The notes: a model not told the origin generated them from the sequence alone. A DNA stretch of 64,000 nt from Lineus longissimus (GCF_910592395.1 NC_088324.1:310001-374000), one strand, 5' to 3'; counted from the first letter of the stretch, positions 23,038 to 34,451 are shown. Made by a program: numbers and translations.

Positions 23038-23391
23038 GATGTTTTTCTTATCTGTTTTTCGCTAGTCTCCCCGGATTCATTCGTCAACGTGAGGGAGAAC
23101 TGGCACCCGGAAGTGCGTCATTTTTCTCCAAAAGGGACCATTCCTGTGATTCTGGTCGGGACGAAGGCGGACTTGAGGAGTGATAGAGAGGCTTTGGATT
23201 ATCTTAGGAAAAAGAAACAAGCCCCAATCACATACGAACAAGGCATTTCTTTAGCGAAGAGGATCGGGGCGGTGAAGTACGTCGAGTGTTCTGCTAAGAC
23301 AATGAAAGGGGTACATAATGTGTTTGAAGAAGCCATTAGGTCCGTTCTCACTCCGAAGAAGCAATCCAACGGGCGCTGTGTTTTACTTTGA
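23038..23391 (+). CDS. Rho-family (Rac/Cdc42-type) small GTPase, last exon
   Basis: The exon starts after a CATATTTTTGCTCCAG acceptor and encodes 117 residues, from [15 protein letters not shown] to a C-terminal CVLL. It covers the C-terminal G-domain half: base-recognition motif TKAD (usually TKLD/NKxD), the Rho-type insert ([19 protein letters not shown]) and ECSAKT. The CAAX box CVLL predicts geranylgeranylation and membrane attachment; Cdc42 ends in the same four residues, while the [11 protein letters not shown] block is Rac-like. Exons for the P-loop and switch regions were not found upstream in the window, so either they lie beyond visible homology or this is a partial copy. AATAAA follows at 23652-23657. 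A pogo transposon ends 51 bp before the acceptor. Confidence 0.8.
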   Translation, partial: DVFLICFSLVSPDSFVNVRENWHPEVRHFSPKGTIPVILVGTKADLRSDREALDYLRKKKQAPITYEQGISLAKRIGAVKYVECSAKTMKGVHNVFEEAIRSVLTPKKQSNGRCVLL

Positions 23392-23708
23392 CAAATATAT
23401 GGATGTGCTAACTTTCGGTGGGAGAATCATGGGCTACATCGGTGTGCATCAGCTAACCATACGTTGTAAAGTTTACCGTACTGTTATTGTGAAATATCAT
23501 TATGACCAAAAGGACTGAGAATAGTGAACCAGGCCCGCAGCTAGCTTTTTGGTCCTCGTTTTTGGAGGTCGACTGAGATTAATTATACTCTGCGACCTGA
23601 AATAGGTCACATAAAAAACGTTCTATAATATGATGTATCCTTGCAACCTACAATAAAATATTTTTCGAAAATGAATCCGTAGTAGGTTAGTTTTTAGTTT
23701 TGGTCCTC
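23392..23708 (+). other. 3' UTR of the Rho GTPase and spacer
   Basis: Non-coding sequence after the CVLL stop. AATAAA at 23652-23657 marks a likely transcript end. The 43-bp array begins about 50 bp later. Confidence 0.5.
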
Positions 23709-24380
23709 TGGTTGTCCAATTGTCCTTTACCGCCAGGCGGGTGTGGTAAGCAGATTAACCAATTGTCCTTTACCGCCAGACGGGTGTGGTAAGCAGATTG
23801 TCCAATTGTCCTTTACCACCAGACGGGTGTGGTAAGCAGATTGACCAATTGTCCTTTACCACCAGACGGGTGTGGTAAGCAGATTGTCCAATTGTCCTTT
23901 ACCACCAGACGGGTGTGGTAAGCAGATTGTCCAATTGTCCTTTACCGCCAGACGGGTGTGGTAAGCAGATTGACCAATTGTCCTTTACCACCAGACGGGT
24001 GTGGTAAGTAGATTGACCAATTGTCCTTTACCGCCAGACGGGTGTGGTAAGCAGATTGTCCAATTGTCCTTTACCACCAGACGGGTGTGGTAAGCAGATT
24101 GACCAAATGACCTTTACCACCAGACGGGTGGGGTAAGCAGATTGACCAATTGTCCTTTACCACCAGACGGGTGTGGTAAGCAGATTGTCCAATTGTCCTT
24201 TACCGCCAGACGGGTGTGGTAAGCAGATTGACCAATATTGTCCTTTACCGCCAGACGGGTGTGGTAAGCAGATTGACCAATTGTCCTTTACCACCAGACG
24301 GGTGTGGTAAGTAGATTGACCAATATTGTCCTTTACCGCCAGACGGGTGTGGTAAGCAGATTGTCCAATTGTCTTTCACC
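23709..24380. repeat. 43-bp minisatellite, about 15 copies, hairpin in every unit
   Basis: Units of 43-45 bp contain CAATTGTCCTTTACC and AGACGGGTGTGGTAAGCAG. Within each unit TTACCACC faces TGTGGTAA around a 7-base loop, so each copy can form a small hairpin. Decayed copies continue to about 24550. Confidence 0.92.
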
Positions 24381-25011
24381 GTGAGAAGGGTTTGGTAGGT
24401 AGGTTGCCCAATTCACATGGTCTTTCACAAATTGTCCCACACCACCGTTCCGGACGAGAGTAGTTAGCACTGATAGTCAGATGTCTTTCACCATAAGACG
24501 ACTGAAAAAAGTAGGTTATCTAACTGCCTTTCACCACCAGAAACCTGGGCCAAGTTGATATATACGGAGGCCGAGTTGGTAGGCATCCTGACTTAACCAG
24601 TGATTATCAATATACTCATCTCTATTTCAATTTTTTCCAAGCGGATTTTACTGGATTTTCTCCGGGTTTGTATACGAGGTAAATGCCGAAGGGAAGTTCT
24701 AGTTTGCCGTCGCGTGGTTAGCCTAATACCATTAGGCCCCACGGGTGGCGCTGAAGTGGCGGCCGACCGGGGCCTAATTCTTAACAATTTGATTTTTGTA
24801 AATCCTTGCCGAGAATTTTGGAAAATACGAATCTTCGGCTAGGAATAAGTTTTAGTGTTTTAACGACGCAAATAATTTCTTACAGGTAATTTTCATACAA
24901 GCTGTATGTTTGAGTCATAAATTACACAAATTTGATTGTTAGTACGGACAAGCGGATTCAATTCAATTCAATAAAATATTCCATGTTTGAAAATCGACGA
25001 CCAACTTCAGC
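24381..25011. other. spacer before the segmental duplication
   Basis: Decayed minisatellite units at first, then unremarkable sequence. No gene seen. Confidence 0.4.
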
Positions 25012-27414
25012 TTTCTATGTACAAGTATGTCAAGGGCTGTGCATTTAGGATATTCAGCCACATACTGGCGAAGCTCGCTCGAGCGATCTCCGTCAAACCC
25101 GCCGATCTAAGCTAGAATCTCCTGACATAGTCGAATCGAGGGGTTTCTCGGGGGGGGGGGGGGGGAGATGATTTAGCTACGCCGGTCTAGCTACGCCGTG
25201 ATATCTACTGCATATTCAAATCGAGGCGTTTCAGGGGGGGGGGATCTGGTGCAATTTCCAAAACGGGCATCCTTGCCTCAGTTGTCCAGTCCTTACTTCG
25301 AGAGAAGAGCGTCTCTCATCCATGTTCATTTAAAGGCTTCGTCCACAGTTACGGTGCCCTCCAGTCTCTGTTAATTACTATAATAGCCATACATATATAT
25401 CGAACTCGGATAACAATGTTTGTCATTTTCTTGCCTCAGGCTATAATCTAATTATTGAAATAATAGGGAGGTTTCGCAATCTTTATAAGCAACATAGTAC
25501 GAGGTACGAAGGTCTGTACGTAGTATCATCAAGTCCTGGGCGAATCCATTTACGGGACACTCGTAAATAGGCTTTCACACTTAGTAGTACATGGACTCAG
25601 CGAACTCATCAAAGACAGCCGTCGATAAAATACATCTATCATAATGGTTACATACTTAGTACACTTCGTAAGTGTTGCAAATCCTGTCCCTCATGTTAAG
25701 AATACAAACAGCATGATAACTAAACTAAACAGCGCAAAAGCAACAATAAACATACATAGTGATATCCAAGTACGTGCTGCCTCTAAGGCTCACATTGACT
25801 ACAGAGAGTATCAAAGAGATAGGAACATCTGAGACAACCCCCCCCCCCCGCCCTCATATGGAAACGTGAGTGTTTTCAATGAGTCCGGTGTAGAAGTTTG
25901 AAATGTCCCAGGATAGAATTTCCGGGGGAGCAAAGGATTCTATTATGCTCTTTAATCTCTGACCTATAGACGGTAATGTCACCGAAAGAACCATAATACC
26001 ATAATCTGACAAAATACAATAGGGTGGATGGTTTTTCCCTCGGACATTTTCTACTTCTACACCGGTTAGGATGAATCTGTACCGAATGACATAAAGCGTC
26101 TAACCATATTTCGAGTCTTATTGCTTGAAGACGGACACGAATTTTATGAAACATTCCATTTACAAGCAATATCTCCCTCTATCTGTGCATTACCGAACTG
26201 TAATCAAAATGATTTGCGAAATTGCACATGATTACATGTACACATATAATGGCTTGAATTAGCCGAACTATAAAATATAATCGCAACGGACTTCGGTTCA
26301 GAAACACACAGTAAAGCCAGGACTTTCTTTTTTGAAGTGTCGCCTGTCGCAAGTGTTGAGCCGGGTAGACAGCGCCTACTAGAATAGGGGGTGAGAACTG
26401 AAGGACTCGTTCGTCCAACGAGGCAAAACCACCATTGATTTGTTAAAGACTTTCATCAGTTCATTTGCCAAAGTTTGCCCACGTCGCACCAATTACTGCG
26501 GGCAGTTTTGAATCTTAGATGTGGATATGATATTCCGGACAGTCTGGCGACAAACTTGTGGAAATTAAAGTGGTCGTTGACCACGGATTTTTAAAGATAA
26601 TCGGAAAAGCTTCTCGTTGATAGGTCTGAATACTGCAACCTATGAATATTCAATGGTGGTCTTATCTCGAACTGAAATTTTACTAAGGTAAATCTAATAA
26701 CACCAAACCACTTTAATAAAACCACTCTTGCCACTTTCAAGTTTTTAAAACACCGGATTTGTATCCTAACAAATCTTTCCACCCAAAACCCACCTGTTTG
26801 GCACAAAAACCATTGTTTACAACCCAAAATCAACCATTCACAGCGACTACCTCTTTTTTACACATGCCATGATGAAATTCTCATTAGGAAACTCTGAATC
26901 AAAGGAGATTTGCATTGAGCAACTTCGACCAAGGACACCTGGGCCTTCAAAAATCAAAATCTCACTGAAAATGTTTACAATAACTTGCATATGGTTCGCA
27001 AGGACACTTCGCTGGAATGGTTGCAATGAGTGATCAAGTCGCAGTTGTTTTGTCACGTTAACCCACTCACTACATTACCAGTCATTACCCAGCCTTTACC
27101 GCCATAAAATCTTTTCAACCTTCATTAAATAATTATCTTTCATAACAAATTCGCGTATCGGCCAAAATAATTCACGTTGGAATAACCTTCTACGGTCTCA
27201 TTATGGTCACGTAAAAATCGCCACTGCAGCGAATATCTAAACGGTACATATATTGGGAAAAGATACACACATGTAGCTTAAATAAAACTGAATTTTATGA
27301 TCAGTCATTAAGACCAGCGAGTTGGCTTAAACAACGTTAGAGAGAAACTCAAAATAGTTTGAAGTCTAAAAAGACACCCAAACAATTGTTGGAAAGCTGA
27401 AGGTGCACTAAGAT
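25012..27414. other. non-coding left part of duplicon A
   Basis: Poly-G tracts near 25147-25166 and 25237, then AT-rich sequence. Short open frames here have near-identical counterparts in copy B but no family resemblance; conservation follows from the recent duplication. Confidence 0.45.
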
Positions 27415-27645
27415 TAAGGGTTGACTATAGGTACCGCCATTTTGGCTAGAAATTGCAATCAAAAAGCGATTAGAACACCTTCAAAATGTAGTGAATGCTC
27501 ATTTAAAACCCTGGAGGCTGTTCTCTGGAAAGCAATAAACAGACTCCAGCCCTTGAAATGAGCTTTCACTAAGTTTTGAAAGAGCTCTAAAGGCTTTAGG
27601 ATTTGGAGGACTCGACAAAATGGCGGTACCTATTGTCAACCCTTA
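27415..27645. mobile_element. 231-bp MITE, duplicon A copy
   Basis: Ends TAAGGGTTGACTATAGGTACC and its inverse form TIRs of about 30 bp with one or two mismatches. Both sides show AGAT (27411-27414 and 27646-27649), a possible target duplication. The counterpart in copy B is 42630-42865, so the insertion predates the duplication. Confidence 0.65.
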
Positions 27646-29804
27646 AGATGAAACTATATAGTCACTCTTCATTATGTTAATGTATTAGGAACACCGGATT
27701 CAAACACCAACAAATAGGACAAGATAATGGCTGATATGAAAGAGACTGGCGGGTGATTTTATCTAAAACGCTATATGTACTGTACATGTACACAAAGCTT
27801 TCTGCACAAAATTGAAGTAAAAGCACTTGCTTGTCTTTGTCATATAACATGTTGTTCGGACGCAACGCAAACTATTATGTTCTCCGAGTAACACTTTTAC
27901 CAGTTTGTGGATATTTTGGATGAATTCTTGTTGACTGGCAACATGGAGGCACTATAGCATCACCTTAACGAGTATTCAATCTATATCCATCCACAAGTTT
28001 GCAGTCATTCTGTAATGAGAGTCATTACAAGCGTACATAAAACCGTAATCACTTGATCATTTAGAACTTGTGACAGGGCCTACCAGGCTTCACACTCTTA
28101 AATGTTACTCACGAAATATAGGAAATAATGAATGTGACTCTCTTGCAATACAATGTTATGATAGTAATAGACTGGCTTCAAACAGCTTGCAATCTCTAGG
28201 CCTTCTGACTTCTACCATATAATATTGTGACACATATAATTATAAAAGGTTACACCGAACATAATACAATATAAGTCGATACAAGTTTATACATGTAAAT
28301 ACATGACAATACAATTTATACAATTCAATACATAAGGATATTAAGGTTATAAGGTAGCTACCCTACCTCATGCAATTACAATATCAATACAAGTTAACAT
28401 GTCAATACAAGATATACCAGTCCATACCTTTGTTCACCCATGCAGTCAGCATATCAAAGGGTGTAAGTAACTCATAAGTACTATGAAAGGAATTGAGTGC
28501 AACATCCACCTTCCTATGTCATAATACCGATCTGAGAGTGTCTGGATATGTAAGCCAAGCCCCCTGTAGATATCATACGCATTGTCGTTGGATGCCATCC
28601 ATCATTCAACTCAATCGGGATGAACAATGCCAATGTGTCGCCTTTGTATCAATTTCATAGTTAAAAGTAGAAAATAGATTGTAAAACTTCAGAAATCATC
28701 TAAAATAAGACAGGGTTGCATTTTTTACCAAAATCTGAAAGTTCTGATACTTTTTTTCAGAAGTGGTGAACATTTGGTATATCATCTCCGTGATGTGTCC
28801 CCAACCTCGGAAAGTCTACAGTTTTGCAATTTCATCTCTGAATGACGGAGAGTTGTAGGAGGTGGAGAGGGTCTGAATAATTTCAGAAGTTTTCTAAAAT
28901 GTTACGGTTGTGCTTGTTTTCCTTTGTACACCACACGATCCCTCACCATTCTCTCTCTCGAAGTCAACATAGCAGCTATTTTGAGCCCGGTGTCATTTCA
29001 AGAACAAATTCCCTACCACTTGGCTTTGAAGGTCCTGACGCACTTGAGGCTTTCGATTTCGAACCAAAGTCCGAGATACCCTGCCAGAGACTCTCTCCGA
29101 CCGCTGCGCCTGTCGCGTCGGCCCAACTCGCACACATGCACTCTCGTGGTTTGAACTGGCGGGGCCGGGTGAGGCCAGGGAATAACCATAGATGTGGTTA
29201 CACCGGAGCATCCGTCTCGCATACAAAGTGTTCATCGGGGTGAAGATTACTGGAAATAAACATATTAATATCAGGCACATTGTACTTCTGAAAGCGATTA
29301 CTCAACACTATTTATTGTGTATGAAGTGGTTTCACGTGACGCCATCACCTTGCATGCTGGAGGGATAGACAAAAGAAAGCAAGCCCAAAAGACCATGACA
29401 GTATTTGATTTAATTAAGTCAGGCACGACAAATCATTGTCCAGCCCTCCAAGAATCTATTCGGTGGATTGTAGGCCAATACGAGAGATATTGTAGTTAGA
29501 TAGTTCATTCAAACAAAGTGCATTTTTGAACCAAGAGGGGAATTGGTCACTGTAATCAAAGACAATGAAATAATTATTTCTACCGGCTGTGCTGTAATTT
29601 AGTATGGTCTTTACATCCTAAGAAGGACTTGCTGTAATTAGCATAATTTACGCAATGGAACTCTCTACAGAAACTATGATATCAAACATGGATATTTAGG
29701 TTATCCGACATCTCGGAATATACAATGTACGCGAAGATGAGTGAATTATTAATTTTAAAGCTAATTGTGTTCATTGGGATTGACCAAGAGAGTTACCTTG
29801 CTCG
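27646..29804. other. non-coding sequence of duplicon A downstream of the ankyrin-cGAS-like gene
   Basis: Contains AT-rich ATACAA-type low-complexity sequence (about 28230-28400) and open frames of up to 114 codons near 28.9-29.5 kb, which are also in copy B. None is recognised. Part is probably the 3' UTR of the minus-strand gene. Confidence 0.4.
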
Positions 29805-32800
29805 CTATTCTAATTCGACGATGTAACAACCTATGTCAGGCTCGTCATCAGCGGCTTCAATGCCTGGCCCATCTTCCCTCGCATCGTCACCATGGTTCTC
29901 ATCACCACGCTCCAGGCGGGACATCCTACCAACGATTGCCTTCATCAACTTGGCGACTTGATGAGACTTGGCTATGTTGAGTTTCAAGCCTTCCAGCAGA
30001 TTGACGCTGGGCTGCCAGTAGAACGGTAGGTTGCCCTTGCCGAGGTAATCCTCAAGTTGGCTGTAGATGATGTAGACCATCTCTGGCAGGCTCCTGTTTG
30101 TCTCAAGGAAGTCGTCTATGTTATGGAGGAAGACTGTCTTCAGGAGGTAGCTCGTAAGGAAGTGACTGACGAAATGTATGACGCCGTTCGTGTCTTTAAT
30201 CACAACGCCACATGCCATAGGTGACCTCAGACACTTTGCTGTGATGTATGCGTCTTTGATTCTTGGATCCAAAGGTGCGATTGTGGCAGGTTCTAGATGA
30301 GAGAAGGAGATCCGCAACATTCTTTCTCTGTCTTCCTCGGGTAGCAACCGTCCGTACTCACTGTCCTTGTGTGGCGGTTTGAGGACCAGCCTATACCCAC
30401 TCTTCCTCAAGGTGTCCTCGTCCATCTTCCAGGTCTTCTTGATAGCATCGTCTGGCCAATCATCAACATGAAATATCGGTACTATATCCACAGAGATAAG
30501 GAGACTGGATGATATATTTTCAAGCCTTTTGATAGTCACAGGAACACTGGCCAATCCTCTTCTAACATCAGCTTGAGATAAGATGCATCCGGTCCGTTGA
30601 TAAACACAAACGTCCGCCGTTACCTCACTTTCAGACTCTCCGTTCTGTAGTGCATTATCGGACCAATCATCTTGCCAATCATCGGGCCAATCATCTACAC
30701 GTAAGGTTGTTACTATATGGTCTGAGACAATGCGTTTTGAAGGTTTATCATCGGGCCATCTGATAGTCATAGGAACACTGGCACCGCCTCCTCCAGCAAC
30801 TGCCCTCAAACGGATTTCTCCGCTTTTTTTAGACTCTTGGGCTTTTGCGCTAGATTCTAGGGTTTGGCTTTCAATCTCATGGAGTACTTTACTTGATAAA
30901 AACCTGTTCTTAATTTTTCTAATTTGTATATACTTATATCCATGTAAGTTGTCAACCATTTCGTTTCGAGAGAGATGATTTGAATGTACCAATCTAAGGA
31001 AGTCCATTTCATCAGGCAGCTGAACCTTCGTGCCCTCAGCCGAACTTCCGCATAACTCTGAACCCTTAACAACCTCCTTCTCCCTTACAAACCTCATGAT
31101 AGTTTCTGAAACACCACCCTCGATAATATTCACGCTGCCTAGTCCCAGTGCACCAGATAGTTCTGAAAGTTTGTATCTATACGCGGGTGTAGCATATTGC
31201 TCATTTAATCGCGACATGACGTAAGAGAGACTTTGTTCGCAGGAATGTCCTAATCGGTTGCTTGCTTGATAATTAAGTTTTGATTGAAAGGGGAAGCATT
31301 CATAAGCCTTCAATCCATGGATGTTGGGTCGTTTGCAGTCAAGCCCAGCGATAATAAGATATTGATAGATATCTAGGCAACCGGACTCAGCTGCTAGATG
31401 AAGCAGTCCTTTTCCATTTACACTGCAGTTCATGTCAGCTCCAAGCTGATGAAGTTGTCTAACTGTCCGAAAATGACCACCTGAAACTGCCTTGGCAATA
31501 GGCGACCACCCACTGGCATTGGGCAAATCCAATAACTTCTGTGCACCTCTGCTTCCCAAGTATTTCACGATATCGGCATGGCCACACGAAGCAGCAGAAT
31601 ATATAATACTCTCCGACGAAGGGTGTGATGTGGATGTATCTGCTCCACTCCTTATTAGGAGTTGGACCACTGAGAGATGACCCTTTATGATTGCATTTTG
31701 AAGTGGGGTGTTTCCTTTCAAGTCACGGATTTCTAATGACATTTCGAGTCTCAAAAGATATTCAACGACCCGTCGTTGACCAAACGTTGCACCGGTATTT
31801 AATATCGATCCACAACTAGAACTTCTGGAACAAGCACCTGCTTTCAACAAAACGTCTACAATTTCAACATTACCCCATTTAGCTGCGCAAACTATCGGAG
31901 TGTCGTTTTCATAGTTACTGACTTCAATAATTGCATCCGCTTTAACTAATAGATCCACCACATCCTTATGTCCTTCAGTCGAGGCGATGATGATTGGAGT
32001 ATTCCCGCGATTGTCTTTACATTCTATATTTGCCCCCGCTTTAATCAATAGATCCACCACCTCTTGGTGTCCATTAATCGAGGTGATGATGATTGGAGTA
32101 TTCCCCCCATTGTCTTTACATTCTATATTCGCCCCCGCTTTAATCAATAGATCCACCACCTCTTGGTGTCCATTAATCGAGGCGATGATGATTGGAGTAT
32201 GCCCGTCATTGTCTTTACATTCTATATTCGCCCCCGCTTTAATCAATAGATCCACCACCTCTTGGTGTTCATTAGTCGAGGCGATGATGATTGGAGTATT
32301 CCCCCCATTGTCTATACATTCTATATTCGCCCCCGCTTTAATCAATAGATCCACCACCTCTTTGTGTCCTTCAATCGAAACACAACCAAACGGAGTTCTT
32401 CCCTCATTGTTGGTATGTTCTATATTCGCCCCCGCTTTAATCAATAGATCCACCACCTCTTTGTGTCCTTCAATCGAAACACAACCAAACGGAGTTCTTC
32501 CCTCATTGTTGGTATGTTCTATATCCGCCCCCGCTTTAATCAATAGATCCACCACCTCTTGGTGTCCTTCAATCGAGGCGATGATGATTGGAGTATTCCC
32601 ACCATTGTCTTTACATTCTATATTCGCCCCCGCTTTAATCAATAGATCCACCACCTCTTGGTGTCCTTCAATCGAGGCGATGATGATTGGAGTATCCCCG
32701 TCATTGTCTTTACATTCTATATTCGCCCCCGCTTTAATCAATAGATCCACCACCTCTTGGTGTCCATTAATCGAGGCGAAGATGATTGGAGTATTCCCGT

Positions 32801-34085
32801 CATTGTCTTTACATTCTATATTCGCCCCCGCTTTAATCAATAGATCCACCACCTCTTGGTGTCCTTCAATCGAGGCGATGATGATTGGAGTATCCCCGTC
32901 ATTGTCTTTACATTCTATATTCGCCCCCGCTTTAATCAATAGATCCACCACCTCTTGGTGTCCTTTAATCGAGGCGATGATGATTGGAGTATCTCCCCCA
33001 TTGTCTATACATTCTATATTCGCCCCCGCTTTAATCAATAGATTCACCACCTCTTGGTGTCCATTAATCGAGGCGATGATGATTGGAGTATTCCCGTCAT
33101 TGTCTTTACATTCTATATTCGCCCCCGCTTTAATCAATAGATCCACCACCTCTTGGTGTCCTTTAATCGAGGCGATGATGATTGGAGTATTCCCGCCATT
33201 GTCTTTACATTCTATATCCGCCCCCGCTTGAATCAATAGATCCACCACCTCTTGGTGTCCATTAATCGAGGCGATGATGATTGGAGTATTCCCGTCATTG
33301 TCTTTACATTCTATATTCGCCCCCGCTTTAATCAATAGATCCACCACCTCTTGGTGTCCATTAATCGAGGCGATGATGATTGGAGTATTCCCGCCATTGC
33401 CTTTACATTCTATATTCGCCCCCGCTTTAATCAATAGATCCACCACCTCTTGGTGTCCTATAATCGAGGCGAAGATGATTGGAGTATTCCCGCCATTGCC
33501 TTTACATTCTATATTCGCCCCCGCTTTAATCAATAGATCCACCACCTCTTGGTGTCCATTAATCGAGGCGAAGATGATTGGAGTATTCCCGTCATTGTCT
33601 TTACATTCTATATTCGCCCCCGCTTTAATCAATAGATCCACCACCTCTTGGTGTCCATTAATCGAGGCGATGATGATTGGAGTATTCCCGTCATTGTCTT
33701 TACATTCTATATTCGCCCCCGCTTTAATCAATAGATCCACCACCTCTTGGTGTCCATTAATCGAGGCGAAGATGATTGGAGTATTCCCGCCATTACCTTT
33801 ACATTCTATATTCGCCCCCGCTTTAATCAATAGATCCACCACCTCTTGGTGTCCTTTAATCGAGGCGATGATGATTGGAGTATTCCCGCTAATGTTTTTA
33901 CATTCTATATTCGCCCCCGCTTTAATCAATAGATCCACCACCTCTTGGTGTCCATTAGTCGAGGCGATGATGATTGGAGTATTCCCGCCATTGTCTTTAC
34001 ATTCTATATTCGCCCCGGCTGTAATCAATTGAGCCACAAGATTTTTGTCTCCTATAATCGAGGCGATGATGATTAGGGGATCCAT
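29805..34085 (-). CDS. ankyrin-repeat / cGAS-like nucleotidyltransferase fusion (Mab-21 superfamily), intact copy A
   Basis: An intronless frame of 1426 residues; the start is the first ATG after an in-frame TGA 30 bases upstream. Residues 1 to about 725 are some 22 near-identical 33-residue ankyrin units (consensus GNTPIIIASINGHQEVVDLL); about six diverged units follow to about 900. The C-terminus is a cGAS/Mab-21-type nucleotidyltransferase: G1013-SSAEGTK, then P-D-E1026-M-D1028-F, equivalent to E225/D227 of human cGAS; a third acid D1200 in ISVDIVPIF before WPDD; then the Mab-21 C-lobe (GYRLVLKPPHK, RMLRISFSHLE, YLLKTVFLHN, FYWQPSVNLL). The strand with the third acid is duplicated (see findings). 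The zinc-binding cluster of vertebrate cGAS is absent. The last about 30 residues are acidic. By family it would sense a ligand and make a cyclic dinucleotide, but activity is not shown here. Confidence 0.88.
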   Translation of the reverse strand: MDPLIIIASIIGDKNLVAQLITAGANIECKDNGGNTPIIIASTNGHQEVVDLLIKAGANIECKNISGNTPIIIASIKGHQEVVDLLIKAGANIECKGNGGNTPIIFASINGHQEVVDLLIKAGANIECKDNDGNTPIIIASINGHQEVVDLLIKAGANIECKDNDGNTPIIFASINGHQEVVDLLIKAGANIECKGNGGNTPIIFASIIGHQEVVDLLIKAGANIECKGNGGNTPIIIASINGHQEVVDLLIKAGANIECKDNDGNTPIIIASINGHQEVVDLLIQAGADIECKDNGGNTPIIIASIKGHQEVVDLLIKAGANIECKDNDGNTPIIIASINGHQEVVNLLIKAGANIECIDNGGDTPIIIASIKGHQEVVDLLIKAGANIECKDNDGDTPIIIASIEGHQEVVDLLIKAGANIECKDNDGNTPIIFASINGHQEVVDLLIKAGANIECKDNDGDTPIIIASIEGHQEVVDLLIKAGANIECKDNGGNTPIIIASIEGHQEVVDLLIKAGADIEHTNNEGRTPFGCVSIEGHKEVVDLLIKAGANIEHTNNEGRTPFGCVSIEGHKEVVDLLIKAGANIECIDNGGNTPIIIASTNEHQEVVDLLIKAGANIECKDNDGHTPIIIASINGHQEVVDLLIKAGANIECKDNGGNTPIIITSINGHQEVVDLLIKAGANIECKDNRGNTPIIIASTEGHKDVVDLLVKADAIIEVSNYENDTPIVCAAKWGNVEIVDVLLKAGACSRSSSCGSILNTGATFGQRRVVEYLLRLEMSLEIRDLKGNTPLQNAIIKGHLSVVQLLIRSGADTSTSHPSSESIIYSAASCGHADIVKYLGSRGAQKLLDLPNASGWSPIAKAVSGGHFRTVRQLHQLGADMNCSVNGKGLLHLAAESGCLDIYQYLIIAGLDCKRPNIHGLKAYECFPFQSKLNYQASNRLGHSCEQSLSYVMSRLNEQYATPAYRYKLSELSGALGLGSVNIIEGGVSETIMRFVREKEVVKGSELCGSSAEGTKVQLPDEMDFLRLVHSNHLSRNEMVDNLHGYKYIQIRKIKNRFLSSKVLHEIESQTLESSAKAQESKKSGEIRLRAVAGGGGASVPMTIRWPDDKPSKRIVSDHIVTTLRVDDWPDDWQDDWSDNALQNGESESEVTADVCVYQRTGCILSQADVRRGLASVPVTIKRLENISSSLLISVDIVPIFHVDDWPDDAIKKTWKMDEDTLRKSGYRLVLKPPHKDSEYGRLLPEEDRERMLRISFSHLEPATIAPLDPRIKDAYITAKCLRSPMACGVVIKDTNGVIHFVSHFLTSYLLKTVFLHNIDDFLETNRSLPEMVYIIYSQLEDYLGKGNLPFYWQPSVNLLEGLKLNIAKSHQVAKLMKAIVGRMSRLERGDENHGDDAREDGPGIEAADDEPDIGCYIVELE
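31910..34085 (-). repeat. 99-bp coding minisatellite (ankyrin array, copy A)
   Basis: The 99-bp DNA unit encodes one 33-residue ankyrin repeat and recurs about 22 times with very few substitutions, including at silent sites. Variant positions are concentrated in the D/N/G/K residues of the finger (ECKDND, ECKGNG, ECIDNG) and in a distinct EHTNNE-GRTPFGCVS cassette. Low silent divergence points to recent expansion or gene conversion. Confidence 0.9.
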
Positions 34086-34451
34086 GTAATGTTTGTACTT
34101 TATATGTACTCCAGTTCACAGAATGACAGGAGGAATCTGATTAGCCAAAAATAACCGAATGCTGCTGCATCGAACGGAGCAAGTTGGGGCCGTGTGGCTG
34201 GCATCGTAGACTGTTCTTGGGAGCTGGAAATCAAACATTTCCATAATACAGTGCGTATCAAAAAAAGGTAATCCAAATTCATGGGGTTAATATGACAATA
34301 CTATTTAGTTTAACAATATGGTTTACATGTGGTTTACTAATGAAGAGAAGATCCTCAGCTTTCCAATAATACCATTCCTCCAAAAATGTCCAAGTTTGGA
34401 GAATTGAAATAAACGATTACAAACTGATCTCACACTAGGTCACTTTTTCCT
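34086..34451. other. upstream region of the copy A ankyrin-cGAS-like gene
   Basis: Non-coding; presumably holds the 5' UTR and promoter of the minus-strand gene. No clear core promoter motif was identified. Nearly identical to 48901-49266. Confidence 0.4.

Noticed and set aside
23709-24380. CRISPR-like array of regularly spaced repeats
   Set aside because: There are no unique spacers (the whole 43-bp unit repeats), no cas genes, and the DNA is eukaryotic.
28899-29243. 114-residue + frame also present in copy B (44117-44458)
   Set aside because: Its similarity follows from the recent duplication; overlapping frames are open on both strands and no family signature is seen.
31987-34032. Long + strand frames of 414 and 252 residues opposite the ankyrin array (also 47480-48904 in copy B)
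   Set aside because: They are antisense shadows of the 99-bp ankyrin unit, whose period is a multiple of three.
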